DNA of 64,000 nucleotides from Archivesica marissinica (taxonomy: Eukaryota; Mollusca; Bivalvia; Venerida; Vesicomyidae). The translations under genes and the position numbers were made by a program. Each line of letters opens with the position of its first letter. The first letter of the stretch is position 1. The stretch is from contig CM026391.1 in NCBI GenBank assembly GCA_014843695.1, forward strand, positions 20,773,312 to 20,837,311, written 5' to 3'. Positions 25,937 through 37,423 of the stretch are shown one piece after another. Below the pieces are notes generated by a model that saw only the letters and a list, made by a program, of their open reading frames with translations, was not told the DNA's origin and searched no databases.

Positions 25937-26053
25937 ATTGATGACCAATGAAGTGTTCCTATAACCAGGATGAATGTATATATTGTTTAGGCCACAAACA
26001 GCAAACAGAGAAAATAAGCAAATACAAACAACAGACACAAATCATAAAGATAC

Positions 26054-26299
26054 TTAACCCTTTGCCTGCTGAGTAAATAAAATCACATGTGCAAACAACA
26101 TAGATCCAGATCAGCCGCGGCGTAACGCCGCGTCTGATCAGGATCCATGTTGTTTGCTATTCAGCCAAGTGTTTTAGCTCCACTATCCGAATAGCAAACA
26201 GCATAGAGCCTGATCAGACGGCACGTTCTGTGCCGTCTGATCTGGCTCTATGCTGTTTGCAAAGGTGATTTTATCTGCCGCTAGCGTGCAAAGAGTTAA
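26054..26299. mobile_element. piggyBac-like MITE family M2, copy 1 (246 bp with TTAA)
   Basis: It starts TTAACCCTTTGC and ends GCAAAGAGTTAA, giving inverted ends at TTAA target sites. Two 45-nt hairpins lie inside at 26102-26146 and 26205-26249. The first has the stem AGATCC/GGATCC with the GTAAC apex, and the second has AGAGCC/GGCTCT. There is no coding capacity. TTAA targets and CCC-starting ends are typical of piggyBac elements. Family assignment is by ends only. Confidence 0.82.
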
Positions 26300-26583
26300 T
26301 ATAGACTATAGAGCAGTAGATATATGACCACACTGACCACAGGTCTAGATTCTATGCCATACAGACATATGTCAGTAACACCTTCCACTTTGTATTACAT
26401 TGGCATATTTGGAATTTCCATTTTCTGCGACAATCTCAGACCCAGGACTGAAAAAAATATTTTCGAAAAATATTTATTTCCTGAATAATTTTAGGAAGTG
26501 GAGCCAAACACGTCTATGGTGTTTTGGTTCATATTACGCGGTCAATGGCTACCTTAATGAGCTAAATATAACAAAGTCATATT

Positions 26584-26775
26584 GTGTGTTTTACGTTTAT
26601 TTATCGTCGCTATCGGTTGCCCATATGAGCGACGCCTCCTGAAGAGATTAGTCATTTTAGATTTTTGGAGGATAGTGCAATGGTACAGACAGAGATCCAT
26701 TCCAGAGTCTCCTCTGGTTCTTTTACATGCACGGTGTAAAGCACTGACACGAGACCTCGGATTAAAGTCCCATCT
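26584..26775 (-). mobile_element. SINE family C, copy 4, 5' truncated with TSD
   Basis: The body and tail of SINE C are flanked by perfect 8-bp repeats GTCATATT (26576-26583 and 26776-26783). The tRNA head is absent although the TSD is present. This shows truncation at insertion, as expected from incomplete target-primed reverse transcription. Confidence 0.85.
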
Positions 26776-26996
26776 GTCATATTAACAAATATCGGTGTTT
26801 ACATGTATATAGTAACATCTGTGACAATATTACTAAAGATCAATGTGTTTTATGATTTACTAGCCATAATACATGAATGTCAAATGTGAACTTAGAAGCT
26901 CAGTGAATGAATAATGAATAAGGCAAATAGTTCTACTTTAACATATAAACACAGATCATGATACAAGGCACACCATAATTACAATACAATACAATA

Positions 26997-28630
26997 CAGT
27001 GAAACCCCTCAATACCGGAACCCCTCTAAATCGGAATTCCCTCCAAACCGGACAATTTTCGTGGTCCCGATATTTTCCCTTCTTTGTTCATTGTAAAAAA
27101 AACTCTCTAAACCGGAACCTCTCTTTTCCGAATACCGGACAAGTTTTCGGGACCATTTGTGCACATTTCTATTGCAAATTACCGCTGAAAACTGAACAGC
27201 CAGCGGCGTAAAATCCAGATCCGAAACAACCTTTGTCTCACCTGAAACATAACACCTTCCGTGTTTTCACAAGTCAATTAATCAGTCGGCATATTGGTGT
27301 TTTATCCGTATTGTTTACATCCGACGTGGTGTTGTGAGAACATAAAGGCGTGATAAAAACCAATGATGCTGAAAATTTGTTTTAATTACGTTGTTTTCAA
27401 ATGGATTACGACTGGACACTATTTAAGATACACGGGAACTAGCTGAATTTGTTTAGGAAAAATAAATTTGATTTCATTCCAGTAATTGGAAATTTGGGTT
27501 TTATTCCAGTAATTGGACTATTTATTATTACATGTATTTACTTTTTTTTATTATGTACTACATTACAATCACTTGAATTTTTAAATTTATATTCGTTTAT
27601 TAACGTAAGTGTCTCTTTTAAATATCATTGGTCTTAGCGTTTTATTCGTAGGTTATGTTATATAATTTAAAAAAAAAATTATCTATAAAATTCTTTAAGC
27701 CCATTTCAGTCTATCGATTCATTCTCTCATTTTATTAAATTTATACCAGCATTATATTAATTGTTCGTAGTTGTCCTTGTCTCATATGAATTTGTTTTAT
27801 CGGTCAGATTTAAGATCTATTATCACCTTAACACATGTTGTTTTGTTTGCATATACTATGTTTTATCATTGTTATTATGTTTACATATCTGTGATATGTC
27901 ATATGTTATTATGTAAAGCGCCCTTCAACGTGTATTTTTACATGAAAAAGGCGCTCAAGAAATCTGGTATAATAATAATAATAATAATTTAATTATGTCC
28001 TTTGCAATTGCAGGTTTGTTAATCTCTTTTCATGTTTGAGTAATTAGTTTTAATACGATCTAATTAGATGTGAATGGGATTTCACAAAAGGCAGACTATC
28101 ATTATTTAAGGCATAACATTGATAATTATAAGCTGAAACAAACTTTAACCCTTTCAACCCCACAGGCCTCTAAATAGGCTTATGAAAAGTGTAGATCCAG
28201 ATGAGCCGGCTCGTAACGAGCCGTCTCATCAGGATCTGCACTTTTTTGCCAGTAATAATTATTACTATTTTTGGATAAAATTACCCATTTTGATAAATGA
28301 ACTGGTCCAAATGTAATTTTCTTATTAATTTATTGGTCTAAAAATAGCATGCACCAGTCCATGTCAGTTACTTGGGGTTGAATGGGTTAATGGATCATTT
28401 TATTGTGCAGTAACATGCTATATACCATGCTGACGTATACATACACGTATAGATTTTTATTATTAAAAGTAATTTTAGTGTCATTTCTTGTTATTCCTGT
28501 ATTCATACAAACATTTGTTCAAAACTTTATCTCCCCTCCCCGCATCCGAAAACCCCTCTAAACCGAAAACCCCTCCAAACCGAACTTCTCTTCCGGTCCG
28601 GAAGCCGTTCGGTTTAGAGGGGTTTCACTG
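26997..28630. mobile_element. pogo/Tigger-like non-autonomous element (1634 bp, TA target)
   Basis: The ends are CAGTGAAACCCCTCAATACC on the left and, on the right, GGTTTAGAGGGGTTTCACTG, with TA on each side (26995-26996, 28631-28632). CAGT-starting ends with a TA duplication are typical of pogo/Tigger members of the Tc1-mariner superfamily. Short subterminal repeats resembling CCCCTCTAAACCGG occur at both ends. No transposase frame is visible inside. It carries an M1 MITE at 28145-28390, and it splits a LINE remnant from its repeat tail. Confidence 0.78.
28145..28390. mobile_element. piggyBac-like MITE family M1, copy 1 (246 bp with TTAA)
   Basis: It starts TTAACCCTTTCAACCCCA and ends TGGGGTTGAATGGGTTAA, with TTAA as the shared target. 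A 45-nt hairpin lies at 28193-28237, with stems AGATCC/GGATCT, GATGAG/CTCATC and CGGCTCG/CGAGCCG. Two further copies lie at 36461 and 37614. It is non-coding and inserted in the pogo-like element. Confidence 0.88.
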
Positions 28631-28632
28631 TA

Positions 28633-28990
28633 CAATCTTTATTGCATTAAACATCAGAAGATGCTTATAGCATCACATATATACACAGTTTACAGAGAAG
28701 CATGAAATATAACAGTATAATAGCAATGTAAGGAATGATGGTAATGATCTATTGATTTCTTGTGTGATTTGCATAATAAATATACTTAGCAAGGTTTAAG
28801 ATCTGTGTTTGTGACTGACAAGTCATTAGAGATAAGAATTTATGCATGTTAGGCCAAGAACAAAAGTAATGTTTTAAATATTTTCTTCTTAAATCTTTAA
28901 ATTTCGGACAGACTAAAAGGAAATGAAATTCATTTTCTATCATATTACATTTATTAAAAATTCGTAAATTTCTACATAATTAACAAACTT
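28633..28990 (-). pseudogene. LINE ORF2 C-terminus remnant (5'-truncated LINE)
   Basis: A minus-strand frame at 28749-28943 reads IENEFHFLLVCPKFKDLRRK. It aligns with the C-terminal cysteine/histidine motif of the LINE at 49943 (IEDEYHFILICPCFEDIRKK) and with its conserved ILNLAKYI. The upstream RT is missing, so this is an old 5'-truncated copy of a related LINE. Its 3' pentamer tail (ACAAT)n is found at 26978-26996, on the far side of the pogo-like element. Removing that element joins tail and body in register. Confidence 0.72.
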
Positions 28991-29039
28991 TCCTGCAAGA
29001 CGAGGTTTTACATTTGTACCAAGCTATAGAAAAATTCCT

Positions 29040-29115
29040 CAAGCGAAATACAGCCACATGACCTCCAAATTAAAAATACAGCCACCTGACCTCCAAATTA
29101 AAAATACAGCCACTT
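29040..29115. repeat. 27-bp short tandem repeat around a SINE
   Basis: Units containing CAGCCACCTGACCTCCAAAT occur two to three times here. The series resumes at 29355 after SINE D, so the SINE inserted into the array. Confidence 0.75.
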
Positions 29116-29354
29116 TTTTTTATACTTTATTTATTTTACAACGATTCGAAGCAAGTTTTAACACCTTATATTAATCACTCTCGTTGGCTCGGATGAAAGC
29201 GTATAATTTGTGTGGGAAGAAACTGGAGTACCCGGAGAAAACCCACCTGTCCGATCTGGCTACCATCGTACCATATCACATAGTTCCCTATCCGAGGTTC
29301 GAATCCGGGTCACATTGGTGAGAAGTGAGCGTGCTAACCACTGCGCTAATCGGT
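29116..29354 (-). mobile_element. SINE family D, copy 3, full length with TSD
   Basis: The copy is flanked by CAGCCACTT at 29107-29115 and 29355-29363. It has the full head (TTAGCGCAGTGGTTAGCACG in sense) and a B box GGTTCGAATCC. The insertion site lies within a 27-bp repeat, so the short TSD partly overlaps repeat sequence. Confidence 0.85.
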
Positions 29355-29448
29355 CAGCCACTTGACCTCCAAATTAAAGTGTAGCCGTGACCTTGGGTGA
29401 ACATGGTCGGAACATACATATAGGTTCTGAACGTGCATGATCGGTGGT

Positions 29449-29733
29449 GGTTTTACGTTTATTTATCGTCGCTACCGGTTGCCCATATGAGCGACACCTC
29501 CTGAAGAGATTAGTCATTTTAGATTTTGGAGGATAGTGCGTGATACAGACAGAGACCCATTTCAGAATCTCCTCTGGTTCTTTTACGTGCACAATGTAAA
29601 GCACCGACACGAGACCTCGGTTTAACATCCCATCTGAAAGACTGTTAATTTTATTAGGGTCAGACGGAGGATCGAACCTGCGATCCCTGGATTACCAGTC
29701 CAGCATGTTACCACTGGACTACAGATCCGTCTG
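29449..29733 (-). mobile_element. SINE family C, copy 5, full length
   Basis: The head (GGATCTGTAGTCCAGTGG in sense) and body are intact to the 3' AATAAACGTAAAA. No convincing TSD is seen. Confidence 0.88.
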
Positions 29734-29904
29734 TGTCTGGTTAAGATTGGCAAATCATTGCATATATATAAATTGAACACAGACGTTTCCATTTTTAAAA
29801 CTTATTTTATAGCACTGGTTAGTAAACATTTTAAAGGGTAAATATATGGGCTATACATACATAACAGATGTAGTAACAACATCAAGGCAGGAAAATGTTA
29901 CAAA

Positions 29905-30777
29905 TAGGGATGGCAACGAATATTTGAATATTCGCTCGGACCTCCGAATATCTGAATACTATTCCAGTATTCGAATATTCGGAAAAAATATTACATAATT
30001 TGCAAATATGAACAAACTGTCAGATACATTGTTTTCTTTTAAAACCATCATAAAACATTCCAATACAAAATAAATCACCCCAGGATGTGTGAATAAACCA
30101 TGGTAAGCGTTAATTGACACTCTGCCATGTAATCAGATAATTACAGTAGGTGCGAAGGTTGGTAGTGTTTAATTATGATGTCAAAACTGTTTAGATGAGA
30201 AAATTCCTTTGAAATATTACAGACACTTTCCAACAACATCCCCCCATGTTTAATTAACAGTTTGCAACAACAACCACCCGTGTGTGTGTTTTTACGTTTA
30301 TTTGTCGTCGCTACCGGTTGCCCATATGAGCGACGCCTCCTGAAGAGATTAGTTATTTTAGATTTTGGACGATAGTGCATGATACAGACAGAGACTCATT
30401 CCAGAGTCTCCTCTGGTTCTTTTACGTGCACAGTGTAAGGCACCGACACGAGACCTCGGTTTAACGTCCCATCTGAAAGACTGTTAATTTTATTAGGGTC
30501 AGACGGGGGATCGAACCTGCGAACCCTGGATTACCAGTCCAGCGTGTTACCACTGGACTACATATCCGTCTGTAACAACCACCCCCATGTATCTTACATT
30601 TTTAACTAACTGCTCAATATTACCAAAAAGTACTATTTAAAGTATGATTTTTATTATATTGTCTTGAAAAATGCCAATTTGAGTAATTTTGAGTTTTTGA
30701 TAGAATTATATCGAATATTCGAATACCTTCCCGGACGAATATTCGAATAGCAAAATCGCTATTCATTGCCATCCCTA
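29905..30777. mobile_element. hAT-like non-autonomous element with nested SINE C
   Basis: The left end TAGGGATGGCAACGAATATT is mirrored at the right by GCTATTCATTGCCATCCCTA. Inner arms are rich in CGAATATTCG. The flanks GTTACAAA and AATACAAG share only TACAA, so a degraded 8-bp TSD is possible. Such ends resemble hAT elements. SINE C at 30280-30573 inserted later. No transposase remains. Confidence 0.6.
30280..30573 (-). mobile_element. SINE family C, copy 6, full length with TSD
   Basis: The copy is flanked by perfect 11-bp repeats AACAACCACCC (30269-30279 and 30574-30584). The head and body are complete. It lies inside the hAT-like element and is therefore younger than it. Confidence 0.9.
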
Positions 30778-30840
30778 AATACAAGTGATCTGAAAATATT
30801 GTGATGTAACGAAGACACTGACAAGACAACACTTTTACAG

Positions 30841-31352
30841 TTAAAGCGACACTACATCAGTGAAAAGGCAAATTTCTACAGAATGTAATTTCCTATTATA
30901 TGGTATACCGGTAATTGTTTTCCAAATATTTGCCTCAAAAATTGAATATTTCAGCAAATAAACAAACGTCGACAAAATAATGTAAAATAGGTCGACATTC
31001 ATGCGTAATACAACGAGTGTATCCTGAATAACACTATTTATGGTACAGATTTACCGTTATATCTCACATTCGTGCCGATGCATGTTTATTTGTAGACTAA
31101 TCTTAGCCAAACTATCTCTAAACAACATTATCTAGCGTTTAGTATTGACTCCAATGAAAAACAAACGTGGAGTGTGGATGACCGTTATATGAAATCCTAC
31201 TTTCACTTTTGAAAGTTTGTATACCACAAGCACATTGTTCATTGATTCAATGTTAGTGTTCGAACGTATTCGAAAGCATTTGTAGTAGCAATGCATTTAA
31301 ATGTGAAACAAAATGCATTATAATTGCTTTTTGCGATGTAATGTCGCTTTAA
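30841..31352. mobile_element. TTAA-flanked MITE family K1 (512 bp)
   Basis: The left end is TTAA then AGCGACACTACATC, and the right end is GATGTAATGTCGCT then TTAA. The internal sequence is AT-rich and non-coding. The ends resemble K2 (AGCAGCATTACATCG), so these are related TTAA-targeting families. piggyBac and Kolobok both use TTAA, and I cannot choose between them. Confidence 0.72.
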
Positions 31353-31384
31353 TAAACCTATTACCACACATTTGTTAAGTTCAG

Positions 31385-31690
31385 TCCTCTGGGAGTCAGG
31401 GGATCATTTAAGAGGGCGATGTGGGCAAAATAGTCACCTAGGGACCCTGATATCGCCCTATGGTGCCCCACTTCTCCCTAAAACATTTTTTTAATTTTTT
31501 ACAATTTTCATCGAAAATGCTGGCCAGTAAGATACACTGGCCCGTTATAAAGCACTCCTATTCAATTGTTGTATTTAATGGTCATACTGTGCATTTTAAC
31601 CATATTTTCTTCACATTTATTAAATAACACCATTTAAGGACATGATAGCTCGCTTTCTCACTTCTCCCAAAAATTATGTTCTTGATTGAA
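31385..31690. repeat. Dispersed repeat R, copy 1 (uninterrupted)
   Basis: The sequence around AGAGGGCGATGTGGGC, AGATACACTGGCCC and AACACCATTTAAGGA matches the copy at 37424-37930. It carries a single TTAA where the other copy has an M1 MITE. The element class is unknown. Confidence 0.7.
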
Positions 31691-31817
31691 CCTTGTGGAG
31701 TATTATTTATACATACAGTAAAACATTCAAAAAGGTCTATTGTCAGATTGTCTGAAAGATTAGTGACATTTGATACATCGTAACCACACAAAGGTTCTTA
31801 GTTGACTGAAACTGTTA

Positions 31818-33421
31818 CCGTATTTTCTCGACTATAAGTCGCCCTCACCTATAAGACGCACCACCCCCTATTCCGGTGGTCAAAATGGTGGATTTTACCG
31901 AGACCCTCGTATAAGTAAGACGCAGTCAAATTTTCGGTCAGGAAGCTGTTAAAAACTGTAGAAAAGTACCTATTTTGAAGAACCAAACAATTAAAAAAAT
32001 TTTTTTAGTAAATTAATAACCAAAACAAGTGGGCCTCGTAATTGCTCAGAATGTTTGCGTCAAACAAAATCAATATAGATCAGCGTAACTTTTTATCACA
32101 CTGAAATTTGGATCATCAATTATAATAATCGTTCTTTATCGTCGGGAAATGATCCCCGAGAGCAACAGTCATCAAAGCCAGTTTGACACTTGCCAGAATA
32201 CACAAGCTGCAGGATTTTATTCCGACCATGACACTGATTTTGCGTGCGTAATAGAGATTATTTACGCATGCTATGTCACAGGTAAATATGACAATTAAAA
32301 CTGTTATGGGGAGTAAAACCAGAATGTTACGGTACACAAGCAGTATGATTACGGTACACAAGCAGTATGATTACGGTACACAAGCAGTATGATTTTAAGA
32401 CAGTTGTAATGTTTAAAGCAATTTGATAGCGTAATATTATAAATACAATAGGCCGTTTGAAGCATATTTTATTGTTTTATTGCAACTAATTACTCAATTA
32501 TCCCGATCAAGTGTCAATCAAATAAAGATCAGCCCCCATATAACACGCTTAATACATACACCAATCAATTTTAACCATACATGAATGCCTCAGTTGTCTT
32601 GGCTGTCAATCTAAATTATCTTGGGTACGGTTACTGGCGATAATTAGTCTATCACAGCCTGTCTGTGTTTGCATTTCAATTCTTATTGTTCTATTCATCT
32701 TCTAAAGTCACCAATTACAGGTACATATGGTTATGTATAAAATAAAACACCAATTAAATATCTTAAGAGCATGACTGTATTGGAAACTTCTCAGTTTTGT
32801 AGCTTTGAATAGGTCAAGGGGCTAATTGTTCTACTCAATTACTGATTAGACAGACTGTCGATGCCGACCGGAGTCGTTAACAATAAACTGGAGCCGGTAG
32901 TAAATAATAATAAATCAATAGATAATAATCGAAAGTCTATAAACTATATTAAGTTTAAATATTATATGTGAACATTATTCACAGGGCACGAGTAGTCAAT
33001 CTAATTATGGTGTACCGTATACCGGAATTGAATAAGGCCGATTCAATTACATATTCAAAATGGTGGCACAACAAATAAAACGGTCTTGAAACATAAATAA
33101 AAATGTCACAACGTATCAATTTAAAAGTATTTATTGATATTTTACACATATTTGAAGGTGTTGTCGTTTTTGAACGATCCAAACAGCAACTTAATGATTG
33201 TTCATCACAGACGCAAAAATGGAATCTGTTGACGACTGCAGAAGTGACGGTCGGATAAATGACCATTAAAATGGCATCTCTATCATTTCGGGTTCGATTT
33301 TCGGAGGTGATGGACAGATTTGTTTCTAATTTTTTTTGTATACCTCGCTTATAAGACGCATCCCTTCTTAGAAGTTGATTTTTGAGTCAAAAATCTGCGT
33401 CTTATAGTCGAGAAAATACGG
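31818..33421. mobile_element. TA-flanked element with CCGTATTTTCTCG ends (1604 bp)
   Basis: The left end CCGTATTTTCTCGACTATAA and the right end TTATAGTCGAGAAAATACGG are perfect inverted repeats, with TA on both sides (31816-31817, 33422-33423). CTATAAGACGC motifs recur near both ends. A 22-bp triplication (GGTACACAAGCAGTATGATT) lies at about 32330-32395. The TA target suggests the Tc1/mariner/pogo superfamily. I see no transposase, so it is non-autonomous. Confidence 0.75.
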
Positions 33422-33739
33422 TACAACTTCAAGAATATACCAATTAATCATACTATATTAATATGCAATAAGAGGAGCGATAGACACCAAATAGTGAGAC
33501 TTTGCGTCTCCGTTACCATTATCTGCCTCGGCGACGTATATTTTGTATTTGCAAACATGGTCAAAACAGCCATATTCGGTAACTGCTGGCAACATAATTA
33601 GTAAGCAATGGAAAATAGTCACTTTTATGACAATACACGAGGATTATCCATTGACTGGCTTTGTTTCATAATTGGCACATCCGGTTTAGAGGGGTCGTCA
33701 TTTTATGTTGAATATACGCAAAAATTCAACATAATGTTA

Positions 33740-34226
33740 TAAAATTTCGTCCAGTTTCCGGAATCAAAGTGTAACAATGAAAATAGAAGGGAAAAATTCG
33801 GGACCGGTCTGGTTTAGAGGGGTTTCCAGATTAAAGGAGGTCTGGTTTAGAGGGTTTTCCAGATTAAAGGAGGTCTGGTTTAGAGGGGTTTCCAGATTAG
33901 AGGAGGTCCGGATTAGAGGGGTTTCCAGATTAGAGGAGGTCCGGATTAGAGGGGTCTCCAGATTAGAGGAGGTCCGGTTTAGAGGGGTTTCCAGATTAGA
34001 GGAGGTCCGGTTTAGAGGGATTTCTAGATTAGAGGAGGTCCAGATTAGAGGGGTTTCCAGGTTAGAGGAGGTCCAGATTAGAGGGGTTTCCAGATTAGAG
34101 GAGGTCCAGTTTAGAGGGGTTTCCAGATTAAAGGAGGTCTGGATTAGAGGGGCTTCCAGATTAGAGGAGGTCCGGTTTAGAGGGGTTTCCAGATTAGAAG
34201 AGGTCTGGATTAGAGGGGTTTTACTG
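33740..34226. mobile_element. End of a pogo/Tigger-like element amplified into a 30-bp array
   Basis: The segment AAGGGAAAAATTCGGGACC near 33790 matches, inverted, the subterminal part of the element at 26997. It leads into about 14 units of GGTCCGGTTTAGAGGGGTTT plus CCAGATTAGA (about 33805-34222). The last unit closes with AGAGGGGTTTTACTG next to TA, the element's terminus. The 10-codon period gives open frames on both strands that are not genes. The other end of the element was not found. Confidence 0.7.
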
Positions 34227-34286
34227 TATTTAGATATATCGCTAAAGCATGCATGGACAACCATTTATAGATCGTATTTATCGAGT

Positions 34287-34440
34287 GAGATGGTACGGTG
34301 GCCGCCAGATCAGACAGGTAGGTTTTCTCCGGGTACTCCGGTTTCCTCCCACACGAATGACCACAAATACGCTTTCATCCACGCCAACAAGAGCGATTAA
34401 TATAAGATGTTAGAACTTGCTTTACAATCGTTATTAAAAA
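34287..34440 (+). mobile_element. SINE family D, copy 4, 5' truncated
   Basis: The body GAGATGGTACGGTGGCCGCC through to the tail TTGCTTTACAATCGTTATTA matches SINE D. The tRNA head is absent. Confidence 0.8.
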
Positions 34441-34538
34441 TGAATCCTTTTATAACTAAAGCCCAAATAATACATGAATTTCATAACAACAAATATTTAA
34501 TCTTTGCTATTCATAATAATACCAACAACGAATTGGTA

Positions 34539-35454
34539 CCGTATTTAGCTATGTATAATGCGCACACACGATTTGGCAAGAAAATCGGGGGGGAAACTGA
34601 GTTCCGATGTATACTGCGCACGTGAAAAACGCAATTTTCCAAGTCAAATTTTAACATTTCTCAAGAATCGCTAAAAATTGTGCTCATCGGAAATGTAACG
34701 CACTCAGGCATGATTTCATGAAAATTACATGCATATCGTTCTCAAACATCTCAACACGTTCTCAAACATGTCAGCAGATGCTCAAACTTCTCAACACGTG
34801 TAGCCTACCTAATTAACTGGGACCCATTGTGAATGGTTTGTCGAAATTAATTATCGCTACAAACAATTGAAATATTGCAGCCAAAAAAAGTTTTTTTTTA
34901 TGCAATGCATTGTACATAGTAAATATTTCCCGTAAAAATAACCAACACATCGTGTCTTTAATCATGTCGTATTTAAAAACATACGGTATATTAAATCAAA
35001 TAAACTATAATTACAAAGTTTCTTTACCTCTTATGATATCGTACGAAGGCAGCGTCGCTTTATGCGGCGAAGTACGCGAAAAGTACGGGAAATATTACAT
35101 ACGATAAAACCACGTGATGTTATCAAATTGCCATTTTTATGCATTTAGTAATTTCAATTAAATTCTTCAGTTTGCCAAAATAAACGCAATATATGCTAAT
35201 TTTGTGGTCTTATTCATTTCATTTATTTATATAGACTATCGGCAACTGGTTTTAATAGCTAGTTTATAACGTTTGTCGAATGTAACAAATTATAGAATGA
35301 CTGTGGGGCCGTTCGGGTCGAATTTCATGAAATATTGGTCAATTTTGGTCCGGAAAAAAATGTCCTGATGTCTGTACTGGTGTATAATGCGCAGTAGATC
35401 AAATGGATGAGGATTTCAGTAAGAAATGTGCGCACTATACATAGCTAAATACGG
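34539..35454. mobile_element. TA-flanked element with CCGTATTTAGC ends (916 bp)
   Basis: The left end CCGTATTTAGCTATGTATAA is mirrored by TTATAC-type sequence and CATAGCTAAATACGG at the right, with TA on both sides (34537-34538, 35455-35456). The motif AATGCGCA recurs near both ends. It is non-coding. Its first eight bases equal those of the element at 31818, but the interiors differ. Confidence 0.75.
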
Positions 35455-35709
35455 TATGTTGCGCAGAAATTCTAAAAAATAATGCTAACTTCAATATTTT
35501 CTTACTGTGGAGTCATTATAAAATTATATGCAAATTATATGCAAATTTTGTGTACTCCATTAGAAAACATCAATTTGCAGAATCGCATTAATATTCATAT
35601 TGGCTGTAATCACAGATGCATATGTGCAAAATAAACACATGGGTGTCTGATGGCAGACACTACACACTGTAGTATGTATACACCTAGGTGTCAAAATCAT
35701 CGGGTGATT

Positions 35710-35946
35710 ATTTTATACAAATTTATTTTAGCTCGATTGCGAAACAAGTTCTTTCAACTTACGGTATATTAATCACTCTCGAGACCTCATTCCTGATGGA
35801 ATCCATCGCCATGAAGGAGAGAGAAGAGGCAATGTGGAATTTAAATGCCTTGCCTAAGGACACAATCGTAACGGCTCCAGCGGGGCTCGAACTCCGGACC
35901 GTTCGCACCTGAAGCGAACGCGCATCCACTGCGCTATCACGACTTC
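35710..35946 (-). mobile_element. SINE family B, copy 3, full length with 12-bp TSD
   Basis: The copy is flanked by perfect repeats CATCGGGTGATT at 35698-35709 and 35947-35958. The complete head (GTCGTGATAGCGCAGTGG in sense), B box, body and tail make this the best reference copy of the family. Confidence 0.95.
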
Positions 35947-36117
35947 CATCGGGTGATTGATCACTGAATCCATAAAGAAAATCAGATGTACCACTGCACA
36001 ATGCTTATTTTCAGCTTCATAAAAGGCCAACAATTTGGTACGAAGAATAGACTCTGGACGGACCAATTTGTGGATTTTCAGTCATTTAACCGCCACTGTT
36101 CTGGAAATGTGTATATT

Positions 36118-36362
36118 CGTATTTGCAAACAGCATAGAGCCAGATCAGACTGCACGGAACACAGAATATACATTATGATCAGGCTCTATGCTGTTTGCTA
36201 TTCCGATGGTGGAGCTACATGTAAAATACTTGGCTGAATAACAAACTAACAAATAACATAGATCCTGATCAGACACTATGCTGATCGTAGTGCAGTGGCT
36301 GATCTGGATCTATGTTGTTTGCACATTCCTTCCAATTTATTCAGCATTTTAAGGGTGTTAAA
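36118..36362 (-). mobile_element. MITE family M2, degraded inverted copy
   Basis: Both hairpin modules of M2 are present in the opposite orientation. One has AGAGCCAGATCAGAC paired with TGATCAGGCTCT, and the other has AGATCCTGATCAGAC paired with CTGATCTGGATCT. The central stems have decayed. The end TTTAAGGGTGTTAA corresponds to the M2 terminus. Confidence 0.7.
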
Positions 36363-36460
36363 GGGTAGCAAACTCTGGTTTTACTGGGCAGATCCCCACG
36401 AAAAGTGCACGATGATACATATTAATTTTAAGTTTCCTAAAAGTGTGGATTTTTAGTCAA

Positions 36461-36706
36461 TTAACCCTTTCAACCCCACAGGCCTCTAAATAGGCTTATG
36501 AAAAGTGTAGATCCAGATGAGCCGGCTCGTAACGAGCCGTCTCATCAGGATCTGCACTTTTTTGCCAGTAATAATTATTACTATTTTTAGATAAAATTAC
36601 CCATTTTGATAAATGAACTGGTCCAAATGTAATTTTCTTATTAATTTATTGGTCTAAAAATAGCATGCACCAGTCCATGTCAGTTACTTGGGGTTGAAAG
36701 GGTTAA
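36461..36706. mobile_element. piggyBac-like MITE family M1, copy 2 (246 bp with TTAA)
   Basis: This is nearly identical to copy 1, with perfect inverted ends TTAACCCTTTCAACCCCA. The hairpin lies at 36509-36553. The high identity among copies suggests recent activity. Confidence 0.92.
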
Positions 36707-37133
36707 AGGGCAATAATTAGGTACATACATACAGTAGAACTAAAATGTGGACGTACATGTACAGCACAGCACGATCATTTATTCAATTATCAGCTTAAAA
36801 GGGGTGAATGGCCTTTTCATTTGATGTAAAATGTTTCTAATTTATTAAAATGTAATGTTACTAGTATTGTAAAATAAAGTAACAACATACGCAATGGTCT
36901 CACAAGTAACACGTTAATCTAGTCGCCATCGAACAACATTAAAGTACAAAGTAGTTTATCGTTCCAATTCTATTAAATACCTTGCTTCATCTCAGATGAT
37001 CAATGTGATATATTATTAAGTACACTCTGGGCCATAATGAGAGTGCTTACCTATGATTTAACCTGAATGCAGTCAAACTTATGGTTATAAAAAATGAATG
37101 ATCAGTATGATGTAGTGTTCCTCCAATTAGATA

Positions 37134-37343
37134 CTATGTTATGTTATATTTCGGGTTTTACGCCTGCATCAGCACCATTTCGGGCTATAACGCCGGCGGG
37201 CAGTTTACCTAACAACACCTTTCCAGGGCAGGCTCCAGCGGTTAACCAGTACTTGGGTGCACCAACCTCCGTAAGGAACTGCCAACTTTTTCATAAAAAT
37301 GAGACATGGTCTGAGCGGGTCTCGAACCCGTGACCATCAGTGA
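37134..37343 (-). mobile_element. SINE family E, copy 1, with 16-bp TSD
   Basis: The copy is flanked by perfect repeats TTCCTCCAATTAGATA at 37118-37133 and 37344-37359. In sense orientation a B box (GGGTTCGAGACCCG) is followed by a body with GGTTAACCGCTGGAGCCTGC. The 5' part of the head is truncated. A second copy is at 60620. Confidence 0.85.
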
Positions 37344-37423
37344 TTCCTCCAATTAGATATCCAATACACTGGATATGCTGAAAACATTTTTCATTTCCAT
37401 TTGACTAGTCTTAGTAGAGCAGG

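Noticed and set aside
32979..33266. A 95-codon minus frame inside the TA element as a transposase
   Set aside because: It has no DDE-type motif and no family resemblance, and is short enough to be chance.
33764..34400. Repeat proteins of 166 and 207 residues on opposite strands
   Set aside because: They are generated by the 30-bp array from a transposon end, partly continuing into SINE D.
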